Shown piece by piece: positions 19,063 to 24,636 of a stretch of 24,636 bases of DNA. The stretch is from a virus, in IMG/VR virus record IMGVR_UViG_3300047548_001091, positions 1 to 24,636 of that record; one strand, 5' to 3'. Under the pieces are notes generated by a model. That model saw only the letters and a list, made by a program, of their open reading frames with translations. It searched no databases and had not been told where the DNA came from. Within the stretch, counting starts at the first letter, position 1. Each line of letters begins with the position of its first letter. Position numbers and translations under genes: made by a program.

Positions 19063-19695
19063 CTTAGGAAACACTTTTTCTGCATGGTCGAAAAAGTTAG
19101 AGCCATCTCTTTTCAAGAGGTGGCGTTTTCTTTTGTCAATCTTCCATGCTTCATCAGGCTCTACGTCACCGAAGTTTGCAATATGAGCGCCATGATTGAC
19201 AATCAGGCTGGTCTTTTGCTCTGGAGTCATTCTCTTCACGAGAACCTTACCAGCCTTTGCAAAGTACATGTATTCCCCGTCATGTACCTTCTTAACAGTT
19301 GAATCTGCTAAGTGGTACGAAGCCATATGGTTCAGCCATGGTACAGACTTCTTATGAAGCAATTCACCGATTGAGTCTTCATCAGGCTGAATCTTCGACA
19401 GCTTTTCTCCAGAGAACTTGAAGACATACCCATGACGGCCTCCTCGTTCCTCTTCCTCAGGAGACATCTTGTAACCGGCCATATCACCGCCAATTGCATA
19501 AATCTGAGCGTAATGGAGGTGAGGAGTTGCGTATACAGCGCCTTTCACGGGAGCAAGCATACCTTTACGTTCCTTCTCAGGAACCTTGATACCTTTCTTT
19601 ATGATAGACTTTCCAGCCTCAGGATTTGACGTCCCGTGATAGAAAGTCATACCTTTTACTTCTTCTGTAGGATCAACTGACTCACGAATATCCAT
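19033..19695 (-). CDS. ADP-ribosyltransferase-like protein
   Basis: A 220-residue protein with MTFYHGTSNPEAG near the N-terminus (His20 in FYHGTS), then KSIIKKGIKVP and GAVYATPHLHYAQIYA (Tyr55). This HGTS ... ILxxGI ... VYxTxxxxxAxxYA order is that of H-Y-type ADP-ribosyltransferases, which move ADP-ribose from NAD+ to a target. The expected third residue (Glu, Asp or Gln) cannot be placed with confidence. The C-terminal third is basic. It overlaps the upstream gene by one base in the gp13 operon, so late expression and a possible place in the virion are likely. T4 also carries an ADP-ribosyltransferase, Alt, in its head, but no homology to Alt is visible. Confidence 0.65.
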   Translation of the reverse strand: MDIRESVDPTEEVKGMTFYHGTSNPEAGKSIIKKGIKVPEKERKGMLAPVKGAVYATPHLHYAQIYAIGGDMAGYKMSPEEEERGGRHGYVFKFSGEKLSKIQPDEDSIGELLHKKSVPWLNHMASYHLADSTVKKVHDGEYMYFAKAGKVLVKRMTPEQKTSLIVNHGAHIANFGDVEPDEAWKIDKRKRHLLKRDGSNFFDHAEKVFPKEGTSFKDLL

Positions 19696-20333
19696 TAATC
19701 TTCTCTTACTTCGAATCTACGCTTTCCATTTAGCTCAGTGAAAAACTTTCCGCCTGCATCTCCCTTGAATCTTCCGACAACTTCAACTTTCCCTTTCTTT
19801 TCTCCTGAAAGATAATGGAATGAAGCAATATCATCTCCGGCTGGCTTATGAAGGATAGATTCCTGTTCGATATGCTCACCAAGATCATTGGAGATAGGAT
19901 GGCTTCCGGAAATGGTCTTAAAATGATCCAGAATGCCCTCAGGACGATAGTTAGGAGAATCCTGATGGTTCACTACCACGAACGAGTTTTCATGCACTGG
20001 GTATGCGTTAGGTTCTCCATGGTTCTCAATATAGCCACCTTTAACAGGGATGTAACTGAAGTTGTTGGAATCAAGATGATCCTTCAGCATAGCAGTCTGA
20101 CGAGCATTTCTTTCAGTTCTAGCCTGATCACTCTCGCCTTCATGATATCGTTCACCGGACACAATGACGATCTCAGCCTTTGGGTCTTCAAAATGGGTCT
20201 TCAGACGACTAAGACTCTTTCTGGCAGTCATTTCAGTCAGAGATAGGGACTCTGCGATTGTTTTTACGTAGTCTACTGGAGCCTCATCACTTTCAATCAG
20301 AGTACCATAGATTTGTTCGATTTGCTTTCTCAT
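19695..20333 (-). CDS. Conserved phage protein of unknown function (212 aa)
   Basis: The central part reads IVIVSGERYHEGESDQARTERNARQ, split here as 55-79, then KGGYIENHG (98-106) and NSFVVVNH (116-123). This pattern, with an early strand, an ERNxRxxxMLxxHL helix, GGYIEN and a later FVVVN strand, recurs in T4-like and other phage virion-region proteins and resembles the DUF3293 type. The N-terminus has LIE|S at 12-14, a possible prohead-protease site. It lies 11 bases after gp13 with AAGGA upstream, hence probably late. Function unknown. Confidence 0.6.
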   Translation of the reverse strand: MRKQIEQIYGTLIESDEAPVDYVKTIAESLSLTEMTARKSLSRLKTHFEDPKAEIVIVSGERYHEGESDQARTERNARQTAMLKDHLDSNNFSYIPVKGGYIENHGEPNAYPVHENSFVVVNHQDSPNYRPEGILDHFKTISGSHPISNDLGEHIEQESILHKPAGDDIASFHYLSGEKKGKVEVVGRFKGDAGGKFFTELNGKRRFEVRED

Positions 20334-20344
20334 TTTATTTTTCC

Positions 20345-21088
20345 TTATGCCACTACAAATGCTACAGGAACGTTATGATTCCTGATTTCTTGTTCGTATT
20401 TCTCAATATCTCTTACAGCACTCTCATATATAGCATCGCCATTCAAGACAATACCGGAAGGGAGCTGTAAGTTCTGGAACTTTCTGAGGTTATTTCCCCA
20501 TACTCTCTGACCATAGGCGGTTGTAAGGGAGCGTAGCAGCCTATTTCCCCACAAAGCAGTATAGGTATCAGGGTCAAGGAATGCATAGCACTCAGCAATC
20601 AGATAATCGCCAACTGAGAACTTTCCCATGTCAGTGTCAAGATAAAGTCTGCCGGTACTCTGTCTGAATCTTGAAAGAGACTTTTCGCCAAGTAGCATAG
20701 ACATTTCAGCAAGATACTGGTTGACGATGAAGTATCCTGATGCATTTCCGAATTGAACTAAGTCCCAAACGGAAGCAGCATTGAACTGATACTGGAAGGA
20801 CATGAAGTTGTTTGATCCTGTTCCAATCACGCTTGAAGGGATTACCTTAATGATAGCTTGGACGTTTTCGGGAACGACAACATAACCATTATCGATGTCT
20901 GTCTGCGTTAAAACAACCTTCAAGAATGTTCTCTCAGTACCATTTTCATGGTATTCCTGCCAGAACTGCAATGCATCATCAACTACAACTTCCCATTGTT
21001 CTGGGGTTACATTGACTTTGATAGCAGGCTCGCCAAGCTGTGCCTTGCAATGATCGATCAATTCCTGTCTACTTGTAGGGAGTGCCAT
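20345..21088 (-). CDS. 13: Neck protein gp13 (T4 family)
   Basis: A 247-residue protein with the gp13 pattern: a start RQELIDHCKAQLGEPAIKVNVTPEQW, then VDDALQFWQEYHENGTERTFL (about 36-56), and LQLPSGIVLNGDAIYESA near the end, matching T4 gp13 (309 residues) in order and wording. gp13 joins gp14 at the head-tail neck. It is shorter than T4 gp13, with most of the loss in the middle. Its ATG overlaps the previous stop by one base. It is separated from gp14 by about 7.4 kb, in contrast to T4. Confidence 0.85.
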   Translation of the reverse strand: MALPTSRQELIDHCKAQLGEPAIKVNVTPEQWEVVVDDALQFWQEYHENGTERTFLKVVLTQTDIDNGYVVVPENVQAIIKVIPSSVIGTGSNNFMSFQYQFNAASVWDLVQFGNASGYFIVNQYLAEMSMLLGEKSLSRFRQSTGRLYLDTDMGKFSVGDYLIAECYAFLDPDTYTALWGNRLLRSLTTAYGQRVWGNNLRKFQNLQLPSGIVLNGDAIYESAVRDIEKYEQEIRNHNVPVAFVVA

Positions 21089-21486
21089 TATTCTTCCACC
21101 ATTTTTCTAAAGGGACTATATGCTCTTACCAATTCTCGCTCTTCCATTGTTCTCTTGGCAGAGTCTGAAACGTGCTTCTCTGGATCATTCATTAGGTATT
21201 TCAAATGTTCGTCATTGCCATGGGTAGCTACAGCTGTCCTTACAAGCATAGCCGGGTCAGATGCCAGAATATCTCTATGGTCATCATCTCCATGGATAGC
21301 AACTTCCATCCTTACCGTAGGATCGGGATGATTTACCAACACGTCAAGGTGACGCTTAATGCCACGCTTGGCTATGTTTCTAAGAGTCCCTGAGTCATTT
21401 GACTTGAGAAGCTGGTCAAGGTGTTTCTCATGACCTTTCTCAGCCAAATCTCTTTGGAACATGATATTTTTGAATGCTGGAGTCAT
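21088..21486 (-). CDS. LRV-type repeat protein (132 aa)
   Basis: Three tandem units of about 24 residues can be aligned: about 34-57, 58-81 (VRMEVAIHGDDDHRDILASD) and 82-105 (VRTAVATHGNDEHLKYLMND). The pattern VRxxVAxHGxxxHxxxLxxDP is that of leucine-rich-repeat-variant (LRV) or HEAT-like solenoids, which bind proteins. It is the first gene of the gp13 operon, so it may assist or decorate the neck; that is inference. LAE|K at 14-16 superficially matches a prohead-protease site, too common a motif to weigh. The ATG has no clear ribosome site. Confidence 0.65.
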   Translation of the reverse strand: MTPAFKNIMFQRDLAEKGHEKHLDQLLKSNDSGTLRNIAKRGIKRHLDVLVNHPDPTVRMEVAIHGDDDHRDILASDPAMLVRTAVATHGNDEHLKYLMNDPEKHVSDSAKRTMEERELVRAYSPFRKMVEE

Positions 21487-21491
21487 GGTAG

Positions 21492-21498
21492 TTAAATA
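21492..21498 (+). promoter_or_regulatory. Late promoter element before gp4
   Basis: GTTAAATA (6 of 8 matches to the T4 late TATAAATA; TTAAATA at 21492-21498) lies about 30 bases before the gp4 ATG and is followed by CAGTCATTG. The - strand element at 14873 is followed by a similar CGGTCATTG. It sits in a 42-base region between divergent genes. Confidence 0.5.
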
Positions 21499-21513
21499 CA
21501 GTCATTGATGGCT

Positions 21514-21522
21514 TATTTAGAG
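21514..21522 (-). promoter_or_regulatory. Late promoter element before the LRV/gp13 operon
   Basis: On the - strand this reads CTCTAAATA, identical to the element at 14873-14881. It lies 28 bases upstream of the ATG at 21486, the expected distance. It overlaps the 5' end region of the opposite-strand gp4 leader. Confidence 0.6.
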
Positions 21523-21528
21523 AGACTA

Positions 21529-21969
21529 ATGGCTTACACTGGAAGATTCTATCCGAGGAACCCATCTAAGTATAAGGGCAAATTGGATGACATTGTCTAT
21601 AGGTCTAGCTGGGAGAGGCTTCTATTTTCATGGTGTGACGAATGTCCGGACGTGAAGTATTGGTCATCGGAAGAAACCGTTATCCCTTACGTTTGCTCTA
21701 CCGACAATAAAGTCCATAGATACTTTATAGACTGCACTATAGAGTTTACATCAGGAACTAAACTTCTAGTCGAAGTAAAGCCAAAATGTCAGACTGTCAA
21801 ACCTAAGATGAAGAAGGGCAAGCGTACCAAGACTTTCTTGGTAGAGGCTTTCACCTACACTAAAAACGCATCTAAATGGAAGGCAGCTCAAGAATATGCA
21901 AAGAAACACGGTATGGTATTTCAGATTTGGACTGAAGATACATTGAGAAACCTCGGGATTAAAGTATGA
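21529..21969 (+). CDS. 4: Head completion protein gp4 (T4 family)
   Basis: The start is set at ATG 21529, not at 21508 or 21505, because MAYTGRFYPRNPSKYKG then aligns with the T4 gp4 N-terminus MAYSGKWVPKNISKYRG, giving 146 residues against 150 in T4. Further matches are IVYRSSWERLLFSW (22-35), SSEETVIPYVC (46-56), YFIDC (66-70) and LVEVKPK (80-86). The Asp and Glu-x-Lys arrangement resembles a nuclease-type core. gp4 acts at the portal side late in head maturation. The short overlap ATGAG with the next gene indicates an operon. The upstream ATG at 21508 may be a duplicated start-like sequence. Confidence 0.9.
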   Translation: MAYTGRFYPRNPSKYKGKLDDIVYRSSWERLLFSWCDECPDVKYWSSEETVIPYVCSTDNKVHRYFIDCTIEFTSGTKLLVEVKPKCQTVKPKMKKGKRTKTFLVEAFTYTKNASKWKAAQEYAKKHGMVFQIWTEDTLRNLGIKV

Positions 21970-22631
21970 GCCAGATAAACGCTAACAAAGCCGGATGGTC
22001 GATCTTTGATGAAATATATTACAAAGGCGTCATGTCTGGTCAGCCAGCATATGACAATAGAAAGAGCCTTGAATGGTTCAGGGAATACATCAAGAACAAT
22101 GTAAGAACTGCCAATGCGTTCAAAGCAGTATCAGATCGTCTTGAGCCTAAAATTACAATCGGTCAAATGTACATTTTTAAGTACTATGCAAAGTATGCTG
22201 ATGAACTTGACTACTGGGATGCCGTTCCATTGATTTTCCCATTTGCTGATGAAGGCGAAACCTTCTTAGGGATCAATCTCCATTATGCTCCCCCGAAAGC
22301 TAGAATTGTTATCATGAAGGCTCTCTATACTTTGATCAGTGATACGAAAATGGACCAGAAAACCAAACTTCGTCTTACTTATAAGAAGTTGCAGAGAATG
22401 TCCTCATTTCCTTATTTTAAACCTCTTGTAAAGAGGTATCGTAAGGATCATGTGAGATCGCTTTTCGTTAAGGTAGAAGTGAGATATTGGCCAGTTGCCA
22501 TTTTCTTACCCATTGCAAAATGGCAGAAGCAGAATGCCAATACCGTTTATCGTGATTTTAATACCGGTACGAGAGCCGCAAGAAATACACAAGTGAAGAA
22601 ACTAAGAAAAGTTGGGAAGGCTAAAATATAA
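21966..22631 (+). CDS. Conserved phage virion-region protein (221 aa)
   Basis: The ATG overlaps the gp4 stop (ATGA). The centre, MYIFKYYAKYADELDYWDAVPLIFPF (about residues 68-93), then FLGINLHYAPPKARIVIMKAL (about 99-120), is a strong phage family pattern: MYxFxYxAKxxxxLxYWDxxPLxxP with LGxNLHYxPxxxR. Members lie in tail and baseplate gene clusters of T4-superfamily phages. I cannot name a T4 counterpart with confidence; the position after gp4 is that of gp53, but the sequence does not look like T4 gp53. The basic C-terminus may touch DNA or a partner. Confidence 0.65.
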   Translation: MSQINANKAGWSIFDEIYYKGVMSGQPAYDNRKSLEWFREYIKNNVRTANAFKAVSDRLEPKITIGQMYIFKYYAKYADELDYWDAVPLIFPFADEGETFLGINLHYAPPKARIVIMKALYTLISDTKMDQKTKLRLTYKKLQRMSSFPYFKPLVKRYRKDHVRSLFVKVEVRYWPVAIFLPIAKWQKQNANTVYRDFNTGTRAARNTQVKKLRKVGKAKI

Positions 22632-23281
22632 TGTTTGATACAACTAAACTGAGGGAGAGTCTAGCACTCTCCAATCCAGCCTCACCGGCTTATTTTGAAC
22701 TTCGATTCGTTAAACTGCCTAACATATTCTTAGGCTCAAATCCTGCTGTTAATAAGTTCATTGTTAACAGAGGAGGACGAATTCAGAAATGGGGAGATAA
22801 TTTCCAAGACTTCAAGTTTAGATGCTCCGAAACAGACCTCCCTGCAAGGCAAATGATGACTCAGGAAAGAAGGTATGCAGGCCCTCAGAGACTTATTCCG
22901 TATGGAGTTGTCTATTCAACATTGAACGTCAATCTCATCGAAGGTAAGAACCTTAGAATGAGAGAACTGTTTGATACTTGGCAGGATTGTATTTTCGGAA
23001 CATCTGGAACTAGAGATAACCAAGTATACAGACCTCAATACTACGATGACGTCATTGCTGACCTTATGCTTGATGTCTATAGCAAAGATGGTAAGTTGGT
23101 AAGGTCTTACCTGATAACCGACGCTTTTCCGGTGTCTGTCAACCCGTCACAGTTGAGCTGGGCATCCGATAATCAGGTAATGACAATCCCGGTAGAATTC
23201 GCTTTCCATGAGTTTATTGGAAAATCTGAATGGAATAATAGTAGACAGGAAGGATCGGATTTCAATCCTAATAGAACCTAA
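22631..23281 (+). CDS. Tail-tube-type or baseplate tube protein (216 aa)
   Basis: The ATG overlaps the previous stop. Conserved wording, such as FKFRCSETDLPARQMMTQERRYAGPQRLIPYG (two runs, 61-80 and 81-92), FDTWQDCIFG, YYDDVIADLMLDVY and SQLSWASDNQVMTIPVEF, is that of T4-superfamily tube-fold proteins (gp19/gp48/gp54 group). These form or start the inner tail tube. Which member it is cannot be settled; the genomic place beside the hub gene gp26 favours a baseplate-tube role. No cysteine cluster or enzymatic motif is seen. Confidence 0.65.
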   Translation: MFDTTKLRESLALSNPASPAYFELRFVKLPNIFLGSNPAVNKFIVNRGGRIQKWGDNFQDFKFRCSETDLPARQMMTQERRYAGPQRLIPYGVVYSTLNVNLIEGKNLRMRELFDTWQDCIFGTSGTRDNQVYRPQYYDDVIADLMLDVYSKDGKLVRSYLITDAFPVSVNPSQLSWASDNQVMTIPVEFAFHEFIGKSEWNNSRQEGSDFNPNRT

Positions 23282-23307
23282 ATTAGGGTATAGATAAGAG
23301 GAAAATC

Positions 23308-24024
23308 ATGAAACTGCCTAAACTAGACCTCCCGCTTTATAAGACTACTCTCCCTGTAAGAGGAGATCAGATCAAGTATCGTCCTTACACAGTGAAGGAA
23401 GAAAAGATAATCCTGATTGCCGCTACCACTGGAGAGGCAGAACAGTTAGAAGACGCTGTTACTCAAGTCCTTGAGAACTGTTGCTCAGTTGAAGTTGAAA
23501 AACTTCATCCTACCGACGTCGAATGGTTATTCATCAAGAACCGTATTGTTTCAGTTGGAGTAGAAGCAACTGTAGATATTCCGGTATTCAAATGTACTAC
23601 ACCTGAATGCCCTGAATCTATTACTACAAAGGTTAATCTCGAAAATGATGTCGTTGTAAAGGGTAAAGAGATTCTTGAAAACACTGAAGGTTTTGTAAAG
23701 AAGAAGGACGGCTGGCTTGTTATGTTTACTGAAGACATCGGTATGCAATTCAAGATCAATACTTCCAAGAGTAAAACTGAAGGCGATGTTTTATGGGATT
23801 GCTTCGTTTCAATGTATATCTCAGATCAAGTAATCTCAAAAGAAGATATCACGAAAGAAGAATACATCGCCTACATGGATGATCTGCCAAGACCGTATGC
23901 CGACAAGATAGAATTCTTGTTTGCTAACCAGCCATGGCTGGTAGCTACTGTTAAGGGAAAATGTGAGCATTGTGGTAAAGAGCATTCTGTAGAAGTTTCA
24001 GGAATTCTCGATTTTTTAGAATAA
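23308..24024 (+). CDS. 26: Baseplate hub protein, gp26 family
   Basis: A 238-residue protein with the T4 baseplate-protein (PF12322 type) start KLPKLDLPLYKTTLP and RPYTVKEEKIILIAA (25-39), a helix with CC and VEKLHPTDVEWLFIKNRIVSVG, then two Cys pairs that could bind a metal: C96/C101 and C219/C222 (KCEHCGKEH). gp26 takes part in building the central hub of the baseplate. Length is near the T4 protein (208). It follows the tube-type gene by 26 bases with AAGAGGA upstream and abuts the next gene. Assignment is by motif memory, not by profile. Confidence 0.78.
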   Translation: MKLPKLDLPLYKTTLPVRGDQIKYRPYTVKEEKIILIAATTGEAEQLEDAVTQVLENCCSVEVEKLHPTDVEWLFIKNRIVSVGVEATVDIPVFKCTTPECPESITTKVNLENDVVVKGKEILENTEGFVKKKDGWLVMFTEDIGMQFKINTSKSKTEGDVLWDCFVSMYISDQVISKEDITKEEYIAYMDDLPRPYADKIEFLFANQPWLVATVKGKCEHCGKEHSVEVSGILDFLE

Positions 24025-24215
24025 TGTATTGTGAAACGGATATTCACAATTACTACACCTTGAACTCAACTTGGACACGAAAAGGAATATTCGGACTCCA
24101 AGAAATAGACGAGATGTTGCCATTTGAGCGTCTTGTGTATCTTGACGTGCAGAATGCACAGATTGAAAAAGAGCTTGAGGAAATAGATAGGCTTAAGAGA
24201 GGAATAACTTCGTGA
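24024..24215 (+). CDS. Small baseplate-region protein (63 aa), possible gp51-like role
   Basis: Its ATG shares one base with the previous stop (TAATG). The sequence IHNYYTLNSTWTRKGIFGLQEIDEMLPFERLVYLDVQ contains MLPFERxVYL, a pattern typical of the short protein that follows gp26 in several T4-superfamily genomes; those are sometimes called gp51, the hub assembly catalyst. T4 gp51 itself is much longer, so the name is not certain. The C-terminus is an acidic helix. The next gene overlaps by 4 bases. Confidence 0.55.
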   Translation: MYCETDIHNYYTLNSTWTRKGIFGLQEIDEMLPFERLVYLDVQNAQIEKELEEIDRLKRGITS

Positions 24216-24636
24216 GCGAAAAAGAAGAACTAAAAAAGAGTCAGCGTGAAGAGAGAATTCAAAAACAAAAAGAAAAGGAAGCAATTCGTCTCGAAGAAGC
24301 CTCTCAGGATAATGAGATATACACCAATGAACTCCTCAAAGAGATTCTTCGTCAGTTAAAGGTGGCTAATACTCCTATCAAGAAGATAGGACAGGCCACC
24401 TCTTCAATTTTCAAATCAGACCCAATTCAGACTCTTCCAAATCAAGAAGACATGAAAGATATGCCTGAAGCTCATCGCAACGAAATTGAGAGGATGAGAA
24501 AGGAAGGCGTTAAAAACAAGTCCATTGGAGGGAGAGTAGGAAATATTGCAAGATGGAGTCAGGAAAGAGCTGAAGGATTTGCCGGTGCAGCTGACAATAC
24601 ATTCCAGAGAGCGGCTTCTCAGGGTATTATAAAAGG
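24212..24636 (+). CDS. N-terminal part of a large tail or baseplate protein (cut by the window end)
   Basis: A GTG start at 24212 with GAGAGGA about 9 bases upstream overlaps the previous stop; the frame is open to the window edge for 141 codons. The first 50 residues are an extended charged coiled coil (KSQREERIQKQKEKEAIRLEEA) followed by NELLKEILRQLKVA and a Gly/Ala-rich helical region. This is compatible with the start of a tape-measure or hub protein (gp29/gp28 positions in T4), but no motif decides it. Confidence 0.6.
   Translation, partial: MSEKEELKKSQREERIQKQKEKEAIRLEEASQDNEIYTNELLKEILRQLKVANTPIKKIGQATSSIFKSDPIQTLPNQEDMKDMPEAHRNEIERMRKEGVKNKSIGGRVGNIARWSQERAEGFAGAADNTFQRAASQGIIK

Noticed and set aside
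19033-19695. Calling the ADP-ribosyltransferase-like protein an Alt homologue
   Set aside because: T4 Alt is far longer and its motifs are not visible; only the general H-Y ART pattern is supported.
21505-21528. Longer gp4 starting at the upstream start codons
   Set aside because: T4 gp4 begins with the MAYSGKWVP-type sequence, which aligns with the ATG at 21529; the extra residues have no counterpart and would overlap the late promoter region.
21966-22631. Naming the 221-aa protein gp53 by position
   Set aside because: It lacks the features I associate with T4 gp53 and carries a different conserved signature; position alone is not enough.
1-24636. tRNA genes, CRISPR arrays, insertion sequences, integrase or attachment sites
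   Set aside because: No cloverleaf, regularly spaced repeat array, transposase or recombinase motif was recognised by eye; short or degenerate tRNAs could be missed without a covariance search.

Overview
The window is part of an AT-rich double-stranded DNA phage genome, most likely a contractile-tailed (myovirus) member of the T4 superfamily. Its structural proteins match the T4 neck and tail families: gp13 and gp14 (neck), gp4 (head completion), a tail-tube-like protein and a gp26-type baseplate hub protein. No integrase, tRNA, rRNA, insertion sequence or CRISPR array was seen. The divergence from T4 is large, so the host is not identified; a proteobacterial host is only a guess.

Left region (1-12083, + strand): tightly packed, mostly small early-type genes, often overlapping by ATGA or similar. 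Recognisable products are a LemA-like membrane protein in its own promoter-to-terminator unit, a predicted nucleotidyltransferase, a PRPP-synthetase homologue directly followed by a nicotinamide phosphoribosyltransferase homologue, a MESH1/SpoT-type HD hydrolase, a cytidine/dCMP deaminase-fold protein, two small zinc-ribbon-like proteins and a SprT-like metalloprotease. The pair at 3041-5505 is the highlight. Its layout and an altered ribose-phosphate loop fit the two-gene NAD+ reconstitution pathway NARP1 (Adps + Namat), which lets phages restore NAD+ after NAD-depleting immunity.

Middle region (12080-21486): - strand virion genes flank a + strand island. On the - strand are gp14, a 637-residue protein with a candidate capsid-targeting/protease site, YwqK-type repeats and a GNAT domain, an ADP-ribosyltransferase-like protein, a conserved phage protein, gp13 and an LRV-repeat protein. 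Between the two virion blocks lies an oppositely oriented island (14884-19049) of small orphan genes and one nucleoside-deoxyribosyltransferase-like gene. The island has several sigma70-like promoters, all with a perfect TTGACA and 16-bp spacers; two of them carry the same inverted repeat in the spacer. gp13 and gp14, neighbours in T4, are thus separated by about 7.4 kb.

Right region (21492-24636, + strand): a late structural operon of gp4, a conserved virion-type protein, a tail-tube-like protein, gp26, a small protein and the start of a further gene. A divergent region (21487-21528) carries TAAATA late-promoter-like sequences on both strands, and the same element precedes the 637-residue gene. 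The overall picture is early modules read by host-like promoters and late modules read from TAAATA elements, with candidate host-manipulation and counter-defence genes in both.
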